Shown here piece after piece: positions 35,607 to 44,832 of a stretch of 64,000 nt of DNA. Numbering within the stretch: position 1 is the first letter of the stretch; each line of letters opens with the position of its first letter. The DNA lies in contig NZ_CP036528.1 in assembly GCF_004331915.1 (NCBI RefSeq), positions 1,745,145-1,809,144 on the forward strand, given 5' to 3'. The notes under the pieces were generated by a model that saw only the letters and a list, made by a program, of their open reading frames with translations, was not told the origin of the DNA and did no database searches. The position numbers and the translations under genes were made by a program. The DNA comes from Ureibacillus thermophilus. Its GTDB lineage: Bacteria > Bacillota > Bacilli > Bacillales_A > Planococcaceae.

Positions 35607-37739
35607 ATGAAACTTATTTTGACCGAAAAACCATCTGTAGCGAAAAACATTGCAGATGCATTAAACATTAAATCAAAAAAAGACGGATATTATGAAGGAA
35701 ATGGCTATATTATTACGTGGGCGTTTGGGCATCTACTTGAACTATATGATGCCAAAGACTATGACCCGAAAATGAAAACGTGGAGAATGGAATATTTTCC
35801 TTTTATCCCATCCCAATTTCAATACAAAGTAAAAGGGGATGTTGGCACAAAAAAACAACTGAAAATCATTCAAGAGCTCATCCATCGCCAAGACGTAGAA
35901 ATGATTATCTCCGCCTGCGATTACGATCGGGAAGGGCAGTTGATTGGGGATACAATCATATACAAGATGAAACCAACAAAACCCGTATACCGTATGCTGC
36001 AAAATGAATGGACACAGGAAGAAGTGCTGAAAGGACTCCAAAATATAATTCCCAATACCAAAATGCGACCGCTTCTAGATGCAGGCATATGCCGCCAATG
36101 GGCAGATTGGGTCATTGGCATTAATTTAACTTCTGTTGCCACATTGAAATATCAGAAAGGCTCTGGCAGCGCGTTAAACATTGGAAGAGTGCTGCTTCCG
36201 ACATTAAAAATCATTTATGACCGGGACAAGGAAATCGAATCATTTGTTCCAGAAGAGTATTTCAAATTAGAAGCCGCTTTTAAAACAAAAGAGGGCAAAG
36301 AATATAAAGGAATCTATGTTGAAGAGAAAGAAGAAAAATTCAAAGAGCGGTCTCCCCTTGAACGCATACAACAGGCGCTGGATGGCCAAAAGGCTCGAAT
36401 CATTGAAAAAACAGTTGAAAGGAAAAAAGAATATCCGCCCTATTTATTCAACTTGACGAATTTGCAAGGGTACATAACAAGCAAATATAAAGGTTGGACT
36501 TCTGATAAAGTACTAAAAGTTGCCCAATCTCTTTATGAAAAGAAATATATTACATACCCACGCACAGCAAGCGTCGTGTTGGAAGAAAGTTTAGTAGAAA
36601 AAGCGAAAAAAGTGCTCCATATCGTCAAACAAGGCTTGCCTTATGAAGATGAAATCGTGTTTGCGAAAACAAAGCGGGTTTTTGACAATTCCAAAGTGGA
36701 AAGCCATAGCGCTATCATTCCGACCTATGTGAAACCGTCCTCCCTCTCGAAAGATGAAGCCATTGTGTATGATGCTATAAAGAACCGCTTTATTATGCAA
36801 TTTATGCCTGTTGCTGAGCATGAAGAAACAAAAATCGCTACAAAAGTGGAACATAAAGAAATTTCTGGAATATTTATATCAAGGGGAAGAGTTCAAGTGG
36901 TGGAAGGATGGCGGAAAGTTGAAAAAGTCGAAACAAAAGATACAATCCTTCCCCATGTTACCATTGGTGAACAAGCGGAAATTGTGGACCATGAACTTAC
37001 TGCCCATGTAACAAAACCGCCGAAGCACCATACGGAAAAAACTTTATTAAAAGTGATGGAAACGTGCGGAAAAGGAAAAGAACAAGATGAGGATAACGAT
37101 GCCATGATGGCAAGTGTACTTTCAGGCTTTAGCATCGGTACACCTGCAACAAGAGCTGAAACCATCCAAAAATTAAAAACAGTCGGCTACATTACAACAA
37201 AGAATAAATATTTAATGTGTACGGAACTTGGCAAAAGATTAGTCGAAACATTTCCAGTGAAAGAACTATTTGATTTGGACTTTACCGGCAGACTTGAAAA
37301 AACCCTGGCAGACATTGAGAAGCAAAAATTCCATCGGGATCAATTTCTGCAATTGATTTTTGAATTTACAAAAAATGCAGTACATCTCATAAAACAAGAA
37401 GAAGAAATCATATTAAATCAAGTGGAAAAGAATAAATTTGAATCCCTTGGAAAATGTCCTATCTGCGGTCATGATGTCATTGAAGGGAAAAGAGGCTTTG
37501 GCTGCAGCAACTGGAAAAAAGGCTGCAAATTTGTTATTTGGAAAGAAGATAAATTTCTCGCTTCCATGAAAAAGAAACCAACCAAAACGATGGTGAAGCA
37601 GCTGTTGAAAAAGGGGAACGTGCTCGTAAAAGGGCTTGTCAGCAAAAAAGGAAATAAATTTGATGCCATATTGCGTTATGAAAAACATCCTGAACAAGAT
37701 ACATTCAGTTGGAAAATGGAATTTCCGAAGAAACAATAA
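35607..37739 (+). CDS. topB: DNA topoisomerase III
   Basis: 710 residues. The N-terminal TOPRIM domain shows LTEKPSVAKNIADAL (catalytic Glu) and SACDYDREGQ (metal-binding Asp). The active tyrosine is in KKYITYPRTAS near residue 317. A C-terminal zinc finger follows CPICGHDV-GFGCSNWKKGCKF near 613-640. Type IA enzymes relax negative supercoils and decatenate DNA. The length agrees with B. subtilis TopB. It stands as its own unit, and the ATG follows ACAGGTGATG. Confidence 0.95.
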   Translation: MKLILTEKPSVAKNIADALNIKSKKDGYYEGNGYIITWAFGHLLELYDAKDYDPKMKTWRMEYFPFIPSQFQYKVKGDVGTKKQLKIIQELIHRQDVEMIISACDYDREGQLIGDTIIYKMKPTKPVYRMLQNEWTQEEVLKGLQNIIPNTKMRPLLDAGICRQWADWVIGINLTSVATLKYQKGSGSALNIGRVLLPTLKIIYDRDKEIESFVPEEYFKLEAAFKTKEGKEYKGIYVEEKEEKFKERSPLERIQQALDGQKARIIEKTVERKKEYPPYLFNLTNLQGYITSKYKGWTSDKVLKVAQSLYEKKYITYPRTASVVLEESLVEKAKKVLHIVKQGLPYEDEIVFAKTKRVFDNSKVESHSAIIPTYVKPSSLSKDEAIVYDAIKNRFIMQFMPVAEHEETKIATKVEHKEISGIFISRGRVQVVEGWRKVEKVETKDTILPHVTIGEQAEIVDHELTAHVTKPPKHHTEKTLLKVMETCGKGKEQDEDNDAMMASVLSGFSIGTPATRAETIQKLKTVGYITTKNKYLMCTELGKRLVETFPVKELFDLDFTGRLEKTLADIEKQKFHRDQFLQLIFEFTKNAVHLIKQEEEIILNQVEKNKFESLGKCPICGHDVIEGKRGFGCSNWKKGCKFVIWKEDKFLASMKKKPTKTMVKQLLKKGNVLVKGLVSKKGNKFDAILRYEKHPEQDTFSWKMEFPKKQ

Positions 37740-37879
37740 ACTTATAACATCTATTCATGAAATTAATAAAATTTATCCATAAAAAACTATTTATTTATTT
37801 TCGATTTTATCTAGAAAAATCAAGATAATATTATATAATAAAACTAAAATTCAAAGATGGTGTGTAATGCAAAATAAAA

Positions 37880-38047
37880 GTGCAGAGTATTGCCATACAC
37901 TTGGCGTTGGGACTTTACATGGAGCGCCGAGCATGATAGCCTCGTTCAGGCAAAAGCCAGCCCTTGATATTGCTGGCTTCGAGGCTTTTTAATCATGCTC
38001 GCAGAGGCTCCATGTCAAGTTGCAACACTATGCATTTGCAATTGCAC
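37880..38047. ncRNA. Candidate structured RNA: 168-nt nested hairpin
   Basis: Nine paired segments nest in order with small internal loops: GTGCA/TGCAC, ATTG/CAAT, CATA/TATG, GTTG/CAAC, ACTT/AAGT, ACATGGAGC (37917)/GCTCCATGT (38007), GAGCATGAT (37929)/ATCATGCTC (37992), AGCCTCG (37938)/CGAGGCT (37980), AGCCAGC (37955)/GCTGGCT (37972). A TATAAT at 37834-37839 could start a plus-strand transcript. The rod shape recalls 6S or SRP RNA, but I recognise neither, and a palindromic mobile repeat is also possible. No L-box lysine riboswitch is visible before lysC. Confidence 0.5.
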
Positions 38048-38116
38048 AACTGTGTACTTTTTCATTGCAAAACACAGATGGTCTTTGCATTAAACTTTTG
38101 CCATGTTAAGAACAAT

Positions 38117-38158
38117 CGTGTACATCTATTTTTCAATAGGTGTGCACGGTTTTCTTTT
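38117..38158 (+). terminator. Terminator between the hairpin element and lysC
   Basis: CGTG, CA and CTATT pair with AATAG, TG and CACG around a four-base loop (38117-38148), followed by GTTTTCTTTT. It would end the candidate RNA or topB read-through. Confidence 0.65.
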
Positions 38159-38270
38159 CAAAAATGGTAGGCAATAACGCAGCCTGTTTTATCCATCTAC
38201 ATATAATAGGTAAAATTAGTTGTACTGTATAAAATTTTGCAAAAATTTTAATCTTTTTGATTAAATAGTC

Positions 38271-38299
38271 TTGACGTTTTTTTAAAAAATTTGTACACT
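38271..38299 (+). promoter_or_regulatory. Sigma-A promoter of lysC
   Basis: TTGACG, a 17-base spacer, then TACACT. It lies 62 bases before the lysC start and downstream of both structured elements, so lysC need not carry them in its leader. Confidence 0.7.
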
Positions 38300-38360
38300 G
38301 TGGAAAGTCAAATGTTTTTATGGAAAATACAATCTTGGAAAGTAAGGATTTGATGATGAG

Positions 38361-39716
38361 ATGATAGTGTGTAAATTTGGTGGAACTTCAGTTGCAAGTG
38401 CAGAACAAATTCAAAAAGTGGCAAATATTGTGAAAGAAAATCCAAAAAGAAAAATTGTTGTGGTATCTGCACCTGGAAAACGTTTCAGCGATGATATTAA
38501 AGTGACGGATTTATTGATTGATTTAGCAGAGGCAGTGCTTCAAAATAGTGAAGTGGAAGAAAAATTGCAAATCGTTATTAATCGATATAAGGACATTGCT
38601 GAAGGGCTCGGCCTCGACCATAAAATTTCTGAAGTAATCGAAAAAGACTTGCGTGAACGCATTTCATCAAAATTAGATAAAGATATATTTATTGATAATT
38701 TAAAAGCAAGTGGAGAAGACAATAATGCTAAATTGGTGGCTGAGTACTTCAACTCCATTGGATTGAAAGCAAAATATGTCAGTCCAAAAGAAGGGTTGAT
38801 TGTAAACGATCCGCCTGAAAGAACGTTTGCACTGCCAGAAACTTATGAAAATTTAAAAGACCTTGGAAAAGGCGAAGAAATCGTTGTTTTCCCTGGATTC
38901 TTCGGATATACAAAAGATGGTGTTTTGCGCACATTTGACCGCGGCGGTTCCGACATTACAGGCTCCATTTTAGCTGCTGCAGTAAGAGCGGAACTGTATG
39001 AAAACTTCACAGATGTGGATTGCGTTTTTTCCGCCAATCCAAAAGTGGTAAATGACCCAATCGGCATCGAAGAAATTACCTATCGTGAAATGCGCGAACT
39101 TTCTTATGCAGGCTTTTCTGTATTCCATGACGAAGCCTTAATCCCAGTATTCAAATTTGGAATTCCAGTTAATATCAAAAATACTAACAATCCTGCTGCA
39201 CCAGGAACACGAATCATGCCAACGCGCAAACCAAATGGCCGTCCAGTCATAGGCATTGCCGCTGACCATGGATTCTCTACTTTATATGTTTCCAAATATT
39301 TAATGAACCGTGAAATCGGCTTTGGAAGAAAACTATTGCAAATTATCGAAGAAGAGTATATTTCCTATGAACATACGCCATCTGGAGTGGATGATATTTC
39401 GGTTATTATCCGTTCCAATCAATTAACGCCGGAAAAAGAAGAACGCATTGTGAAACGAGTGAAGGAAGAACTTCATGCGGATGATGTATATTTCCGCCAC
39501 GGTTTTTCCATGATTGTCATTGTCGGGGAAGGCATGCGCAAAAACAAAGGGTTGGCAGCGCGGGCCGCTTCAGCTATCTCCAGAACAGGCGCAAACATCG
39601 AAATGATCAACCAAGGTTCTTCTGAAGTGAGCCTTGTATTCGGCGTTCTTCAACAATATGAAGATCAATGTTTACGAGCATTATATGAGGAATTTTTTAC
39701 ACCCGTAACCATCTAA
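38361..39716 (+). CDS. lysC: Aspartate kinase (YclM/ThrD type)
   Basis: 451 residues. The kinase domain opens VCKFGGTSVAS, then ASGEDNNAKL, FPGFFGYTKDG and DRGGSDITGSIL. Two C-terminal ACT domains run from about residue 310 (GVDDISVII and EMINQGSSEVSLVFGV). It makes aspartyl phosphate, the first step toward lysine, threonine, methionine and diaminopimelate. The sequence follows B. subtilis YclM (aspartokinase III) more closely than the LysC alpha/beta type, so thrD or yclM would also be fair symbols. Monocistronic between its own promoter and terminator. Confidence 0.93.
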   Translation: MIVCKFGGTSVASAEQIQKVANIVKENPKRKIVVVSAPGKRFSDDIKVTDLLIDLAEAVLQNSEVEEKLQIVINRYKDIAEGLGLDHKISEVIEKDLRERISSKLDKDIFIDNLKASGEDNNAKLVAEYFNSIGLKAKYVSPKEGLIVNDPPERTFALPETYENLKDLGKGEEIVVFPGFFGYTKDGVLRTFDRGGSDITGSILAAAVRAELYENFTDVDCVFSANPKVVNDPIGIEEITYREMRELSYAGFSVFHDEALIPVFKFGIPVNIKNTNNPAAPGTRIMPTRKPNGRPVIGIAADHGFSTLYVSKYLMNREIGFGRKLLQIIEEEYISYEHTPSGVDDISVIIRSNQLTPEKEERIVKRVKEELHADDVYFRHGFSMIVIVGEGMRKNKGLAARAASAISRTGANIEMINQGSSEVSLVFGVLQQYEDQCLRALYEEFFTPVTI

Positions 39717-39722
39717 CAAAAT

Positions 39723-39764
39723 GAGCGGATTGGAAAGCAATGAGTTTTCCGGTTCGCTCTTTTT
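39723..39764 (+). terminator. Terminator of lysC
   Basis: GAGCG and GGAAA pair with TTTCC and CGCTC, then five T. The rest of the gap to 40007 is AT-rich; TATAAT at 39980-39985 is a likely -10 box for the DoxX gene. Confidence 0.8.
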
Positions 39765-40007
39765 AATAACCCATTCCTTTTCTCCATTTCTATAGTCCTC
39801 TGCAGCATCGAATTTTTCTGTTTTCAAATGTATATCAAAGCTGAAGAAACAAGTAAAATATAAAATTTAAAGAGAAAAAATGCAAATATTAGAAAAGTTT
39901 ATGAATTTTTCTGAATAATGAATTATTAGTAGAAAAAATATTATATATTAATAAAGATAGTAGAAAGTAATAAAAAAATGTATAATAAGTTTAGGAGGAG
40001 TGAAATC

Positions 40008-40580
40008 ATGGAAAAAAAGGGGATTTTTTTATATCCAGAAAATCCTGTAACTCGCTTTTTGTTCAATGATACGCGTTCTGCGGCCATTTGGCTCATTATC
40101 CGAATTTATTTAGGGTGGGCTTGGCTTCAAGCGGGATTCCATAAAATCTTTGATGATGCATGGACAGGAAAGAATGCTGGAGCAGCGGTAAGTGGCTATT
40201 TGAAAGGAGCAATTGAAAAAGCCTCAACAACCAATGATGTACCAGGGTGGTATGCATTATTTCTGGAATACGTTTGCTTGCCAAATGCAAAAATCATCAG
40301 CTTTTTAGTGGCATTTGGTGAAGTGCTTGTTGGTCTAGGGCTTATTGTTGGATTATTTACAGCCATTGCAGCCTTTTTCGGCGCATTTATGAACGTTGCT
40401 TTCTTATTTGCAGGAACTGTCAGCACTAATCCTCGTTTATTGCTGCTAGAAATACTTATCTTGCTTGCTTGGAAAGTAGCGGGATGGTATGGTTTGGATC
40501 GCTGGGCATTATTGAAGCTAGGCACACCTTGGGGAAAAATCAGAGGCGAAAAAAATCAAACAACTATATCCAATACATAG
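40008..40580 (+). CDS. DoxX family membrane protein
   Basis: 190 residues with four membrane helices. DoxX-type features include LGWAWLQAGFHKIFDDAW near residue 40, VAFGEVLVGLGLIVGLFT and LAWKVAGWYGLDRW. I chose ATG 40008 because AGGAGGAG lies eight bases upstream; a longer reading from 39978 crosses that site. DoxX proteins are related to thiosulfate:quinone oxidoreductase subunits and to redox-protective membrane complexes. The exact role here is unknown. Confidence 0.85.
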   Translation: MEKKGIFLYPENPVTRFLFNDTRSAAIWLIIRIYLGWAWLQAGFHKIFDDAWTGKNAGAAVSGYLKGAIEKASTTNDVPGWYALFLEYVCLPNAKIISFLVAFGEVLVGLGLIVGLFTAIAAFFGAFMNVAFLFAGTVSTNPRLLLLEILILLAWKVAGWYGLDRWALLKLGTPWGKIRGEKNQTTISNT

Positions 40581-40620
40581 CACTTATGGTAGAATATTTT
40601 TACATAATAACATCAAAAAA

Positions 40621-40647
40621 AACGTTGCTTTCTTGGCAACGTTTTTT
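40621..40647 (+). terminator. Terminator of the DoxX gene
   Basis: AACGTTGC, a seven-base loop, GCAACGTT, then a T run. Confidence 0.92.
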
Positions 40648-40667
40648 TATGGAAAAGGTGAAAAAGG

Positions 40668-40913
40668 ATGAACGTCGTATTTGTATTAACTTCAACAGGA
40701 CAGGAATTGCTTCAAATGGTAAGCCACGATGTAGCCGGCCTTCTTGCAGCGGTGAAGGGGGAGTATGTGACATTTCCTTTTGGCACATATAAATACGATT
40801 TCCACTCCCTCGACTTTTATTTAGAAAATAACGAATATCGTCAAGAATTAGTCATTTATTTAAAAGAAGATGAAAAAGAGCCTGTAAACGATTTTGTAAT
40901 TGATGCTGAATAG
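40668..40913 (+). CDS. Small hypothetical cytoplasmic protein
   Basis: 81 residues, acidic, no membrane segment, mixed alpha/beta-looking pattern with an Asp/Glu-rich C-terminus. AAAGGTG plus AAAAGG precedes the ATG. I do not recognise a family. It lies just behind the DoxX terminator and about 120 bases before the phosphate-transporter-like gene. Confidence 0.6.
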   Translation: MNVVFVLTSTGQELLQMVSHDVAGLLAAVKGEYVTFPFGTYKYDFHSLDFYLENNEYRQELVIYLKEDEKEPVNDFVIDAE

Positions 40914-41033
40914 ACAGCTTTAATATGATTGAAAAATTTTTAATCCTTTTGTATTTGTTGAGGAACCCAATTTGTTTTCTTTTGTAAAATCATGCTAGAA
41001 CTGTATGCCTTCATCACAAATGAGGTGTTTTCA

Positions 41034-42641
41034 TTGATTAATGCTATTGGTGGAATTGGGATTTTTTTATTGGGCATGTCGATGTTGACAAACGGCCTGA
41101 AAGGAATTGCAGGAGAAACGTTGAAAAAATGGCTCCATACCTTCACTAAAGGCACCTTCACTTCTCTGTTAACGGGATTTTTGATGACTATTTTAGTGCA
41201 ATCTTCCACCGCCACGACCATTTTAACTGTCGGGTTTGTAAGTGCGGGATTATTAACGTTTATGCAGTCTATAGGAATCATTATCGGTGCCAATATTGGA
41301 AGCACAAGCACCGGTTGGATCATCTCCTTATTAGGTTTTAAAATCAGTCTGCAAGCAATGTCGCTGCCCATGATTGCATTTGGGGTATTCATCCAATATG
41401 TGGCCCCGAGCGACTTTAAAAAATATGGAGGCGTATTCACCGGCTTTGGGCTTTTGTTTTTAGGTATTGATTTATTGCAGAAAGGTATGGAGTCCGCTCA
41501 AAATTGGATTAATTTTGATTCGTTGAATACGGATTCGTGGCTTTCTGTCTTTTTATTAATTGGCATTGGGATTGTTATGACCATCATTATGCAAGCTTCC
41601 AGCGCAGCGATGGCAGCGACCCTTACCGCCTTATTTGCAGGGGCAATTGATTTTGAACAGGCAGCGTTTTTGGTGGTGGGGCAAAATATTGGAACAACAG
41701 CAACAGCCATTGTGGCATCCATCGGTTCTTCCATTGCAGCAAAGCGGACGGCAGCGACCCATTTATTGTTTAATGTTGTGACGGCTGTCATCGTGACAAT
41801 TTTTATAGGTTATATTTTGCAGTTTGTGAAATTCTTGACGGTTGCGCTGGTGGGCAGCTTCGATGAAACGGTGGGGCTTGCGCTGTTCCATACCCTTTTC
41901 AGCGTGTTCGGCGCTATCATTTTCGTGCCGTTTACGAAGCAGTTCTCCATGCTGCTTTTGAAGCTGCTGCCGGAAAAGGCCAATGCGCTGACCCGCAACC
42001 TCGACGATCAATTGGTATCCATTCCATCGGCCGCCTTGGAAGTGGCTTATCAAACGCTGCTTCAAATCATGGAGCAATTGACCGATGCGATTTTGGAATT
42101 GTTAGATGCGAAAAAGGTCACGAGCAGTTTTGAGAAAAAGGTGAGGGATGTGGAGGAAGCGATTCTTTCCGTTCGTAAATTCCTTAATGAAGTGCAGTCC
42201 GATTCAACGAAGTTACGCAATCAACATGTCGCCATCATTCATGTATTGGATCATATCACACGGCTAGTGAGTGTATTGAGGGAGCAGCAAAAGGTGGAAG
42301 GCATTTTCCATCACGAAAAATTGATGAAGAAATGGCATAAAACACTGGAGCAGATTAATGAAAGTTATGCCAGCGAAGAAAAATTGATCGAAATGGAGCA
42401 GGTGTTGGAAAAAACGGCCCATAAAATTGCGGAGGAAAGACGCACCCGCAGAAGAAAATATTATGAACGCACGGCTGTAAGAGAGACAAAATTGGATGTG
42501 GCCATGTCCAAAGTACAGGCGCTGTTGTGGATTGACCGCCTTGTCTATCACTATTGGCGCGCTTTTTCCAGATTGGTGGAGTTTAAAAAAGGTGCGGAAA
42601 TCGAGGAGTCGACAAATTTCCGTGATGTGGAGACGATGTAG
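41034..42641 (+). CDS. Na/Pi cotransporter family protein with PhoU-like tail
   Basis: 535 residues from TTG 41034. The N-terminal 310 residues contain the two QSSTATT-type repeats of the Na+/phosphate cotransporter II family (LVQSSTATTILTVGFV and IMQASSAAMAATLTALFAG). The C-terminal 220 residues form a helical, charged PhoU-like domain. GAGGTG lies seven bases before the TTG, while the ATG at 40992 has no ribosome site, so I prefer the TTG. Likely imports phosphate or a similar anion with sodium; family certain, substrate inferred. Confidence 0.85.
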   Translation: MINAIGGIGIFLLGMSMLTNGLKGIAGETLKKWLHTFTKGTFTSLLTGFLMTILVQSSTATTILTVGFVSAGLLTFMQSIGIIIGANIGSTSTGWIISLLGFKISLQAMSLPMIAFGVFIQYVAPSDFKKYGGVFTGFGLLFLGIDLLQKGMESAQNWINFDSLNTDSWLSVFLLIGIGIVMTIIMQASSAAMAATLTALFAGAIDFEQAAFLVVGQNIGTTATAIVASIGSSIAAKRTAATHLLFNVVTAVIVTIFIGYILQFVKFLTVALVGSFDETVGLALFHTLFSVFGAIIFVPFTKQFSMLLLKLLPEKANALTRNLDDQLVSIPSAALEVAYQTLLQIMEQLTDAILELLDAKKVTSSFEKKVRDVEEAILSVRKFLNEVQSDSTKLRNQHVAIIHVLDHITRLVSVLREQQKVEGIFHHEKLMKKWHKTLEQINESYASEEKLIEMEQVLEKTAHKIAEERRTRRRKYYERTAVRETKLDVAMSKVQALLWIDRLVYHYWRAFSRLVEFKKGAEIEESTNFRDVETM

Positions 42642-42669
42642 GGGAATGAAATATGGTTTCATTTTAAAC

Positions 42670-42702
42670 GCTCGGGTGTCTAGGACATCCGGGCTGTTTT
42701 TT
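42670..42702 (+). terminator. Terminator of the Na/Pi transporter gene
   Basis: GCTCGGGTGTC pairs with GACATCCGGGC, then a T run. Confidence 0.8.
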
Positions 42703-42837
42703 GTAAAAGAAGATATTCTGAGTTGGAAAATATGATAAAATATTCCTAAATCCATTCTATTTTTTCGGCTGGTTGTCAAGATCATCCAGTTTCAAAGTTG
42801 TTTAGTAGATAATGATTTGGAAAGGTTGGTAGTTTGT

Positions 42838-43026
42838 ATGGGTATTTTGACAAAATTATTTAACCGCAATAAAAATCAAAAAAGGAAACCATCGAAAAAG
42901 GCATGTTATTTTTGTAAACGTCAAACCAATGATATGAGAACTTACAAAAATGAGTATAATCAGACAATCAAAGTATGCCCATTATGTGTGGAGTATGCTG
43001 AGAGAAGAGCGTATATAAAACCGTAA
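42838..43026 (+). CDS. Small zinc-ribbon-like hypothetical protein
   Basis: 62 residues, strongly basic at the N-terminus, with two C-x-x-C pairs (CYFC and CPLC, 29 residues between them) that could hold one zinc ion. The start ATG 42838 follows GGAAAGG at a long spacing; a TTG at 42817 is an alternative. No family recognised. Possibly nucleic-acid binding, inferred from composition only. Confidence 0.55.
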   Translation: MGILTKLFNRNKNQKRKPSKKACYFCKRQTNDMRTYKNEYNQTIKVCPLCVEYAERRAYIKP

Positions 43027-43362
43027 CAAATAACACATAGCAATGTGGTGTACATACGTAATGAATGAAGTGGCCTTTGATGCCCCTTTGTTCTTGTCGA
43101 GTAAGTAATTGTTCAAGTGGCTTAGAAAAGCAAATATATTATCATGGCAATAATGGGGGATTTTCAGTTTTTATCAACTTGTAAAATATGAAGGACATTT
43201 TGATAGGCTTATTCTAAAATTGAAGCAGAACCAAATGTAAAGCAGATTGCAGATTATAAAGAACAATCACCCCATTAAAAGTGGGGGCAAGGGGGAAAAG
43301 TCATAACACTTTTACTTGAATCAAATTCATAAATCATAGTATTTCTGAAGTATAGAGTACCC
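43027..43362. other. Intergenic stretch left of the IS4 element
   Basis: 336 bases with no supported gene. The only visible structure is a short hairpin (CCCCA with TGGGG, 43270-43286). It may contain decayed sequence from earlier insertions. Confidence 0.4.
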
Positions 43363-44768
43363 CACTACCGTCGCATAAATGATGTCTGAATTTTCAGTTT
43401 TATTTTTTTCTGGACTTTAGAGAAAAAACGAAAACACCTAAGCGAGGGTAGTAAACATCCATTTTTTTACTATAACCTATGACTTGTGCAACAACGACTG
43501 GCAAACCTTTATGGGACGCCGTTTCCTTCGATTTTTCGTAACCAAATGTGAGCGGATTTCCACAAAGAAGCCTTCAAATAGCGACTAATTTGTAAGTAAC
43601 TGCGTTCGCTATTCGTGTTCAACTGAGCTAAAACATTCAGACAGTACACTATCATGGCTACGTACACTTGATGATGTACAGCTTGTTCACTGTGACCAAA
43701 AAACTTTTTAATGTTCAGATGTTGTTTCATCCATTTGAAAAAAAGTTCGATTGCCCAACGTGATTGGTAGATTTCTGCAATTTCATCTGCGTCAATGTCA
43801 AACCGATTTGTCAGTAAATGAAGCTCATTTCCTTTTGTATCATGCAATTTGAGTAAGCGAAACACGTTTTCAGAACGATTTTGTGGTGTTCCAATGACAA
43901 CCATTTCATCAGAGAATACGGGTGAATCTTTTGGTAACGAAAAGGATTCTAACACTCGGACAACAGCGTTTTTACGCAAACGGGTCACAAAGAAATAGCC
44001 ATCTTCCGTCATTTGATCAAAGCGCCTATAATCCAAGTAACCACGATCAAACACGTACATGCATTGTTTGTCATCCACGAATACTTCTAGTTGACCCCGA
44101 TCATGTTCGTTGGCGTTCGTGAGTACGGCTTTATCTGGATAGGAGAGTCCTTTTTCCATAAAAACAAGTCGTAAGTGAAGCTTTACTCCTGATTTTGTTT
44201 TTCGAAACTCTGCCCACTTATGATTGGTCAAATGAAGCGGTAATGTACTCGAATCAATGATTTTCAAAGGCGTTGTCACTTTTCTTCTTGTTTGGAAATT
44301 GGTTTTCCGGTGAATTTGTGCCACTAAATCGAGAAAAATCGTTTGAAAGAACTCAGTTGGGATGGTATTGATTCGTCTCCCTAACTGTGAAAAACTAATC
44401 GATTCCAATCCCGTTGCTCGTTGTAATTCTTCTAAAAAGACAGCGTCACTCAACGCCCGTAAACTCTCGGTTTCATGGAGTTGGGCATATAAAAGCAGTT
44501 TCATAAATGAAGCCATATAAAGCTTCTTGGTATAGTGATTTAATTGATGTGTTCTCACTAGGTCGTCAAATAATGGACGATGAATCGGTGAAAACCATTG
44601 TTCAAATGATGTTTTTCGTGTAAACTTATCCATGCTTTTGTCCTTTGTATTGGATTTGGATGGTTTACTACCACCCAACCATTATAAAGGATTTTTTTGT
44701 ATTTAGATTATATTTCAGAAAATTCGGTTTATTTAAAGGTGTTAAATTATTTTAATGCGACGCTAGTG
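43363..44768 (-). mobile_element. IS4-family insertion sequence
   Basis: About 1.4 kb bounded by imperfect inverted repeats: left end CACTACCGTCGCATAAA, right end the complement of CACTAGCGTCGCATTAAA. It holds one intact transposase gene on the minus strand. The flanking bases (left TATAGAGTACC, right ATTATTTTTA) do not match, so no target duplication is visible. Confidence 0.85.
43509..44633 (-). CDS. IS4-family transposase
   Basis: 374 residues from ATG 44633, with AAAGGAC upstream (a longer reading from 44678 is less likely). The DDE catalytic residues are visible: D in LKIIDSSTLPL near residue 128, D in YVFDRGYLDYRRF near 196, and E in the Y-R-E-K signature YQSRWAIELFFKWMKQ near 290. It resembles IS4Bsu1-like transposases. 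The reading frame is full length, so the element may still be active. Confidence 0.9.
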   Translation of the reverse strand: MDKFTRKTSFEQWFSPIHRPLFDDLVRTHQLNHYTKKLYMASFMKLLLYAQLHETESLRALSDAVFLEELQRATGLESISFSQLGRRINTIPTEFFQTIFLDLVAQIHRKTNFQTRRKVTTPLKIIDSSTLPLHLTNHKWAEFRKTKSGVKLHLRLVFMEKGLSYPDKAVLTNANEHDRGQLEVFVDDKQCMYVFDRGYLDYRRFDQMTEDGYFFVTRLRKNAVVRVLESFSLPKDSPVFSDEMVVIGTPQNRSENVFRLLKLHDTKGNELHLLTNRFDIDADEIAEIYQSRWAIELFFKWMKQHLNIKKFFGHSEQAVHHQVYVAMIVYCLNVLAQLNTNSERSYLQISRYLKASLWKSAHIWLRKIEGNGVP

Positions 44769-44832
44769 ATTATTTTTATATGTTATATTGGTATAGTCGT
44801 TAACAATTGTATAGGAAGGTTGCTGAATATTC

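Noticed and set aside
37860-38360. Lysine riboswitch (L box) or T box before lysC
   Set aside because: None of the conserved L-box or T-box segments are visible, and a good promoter for lysC lies downstream of the structured region.
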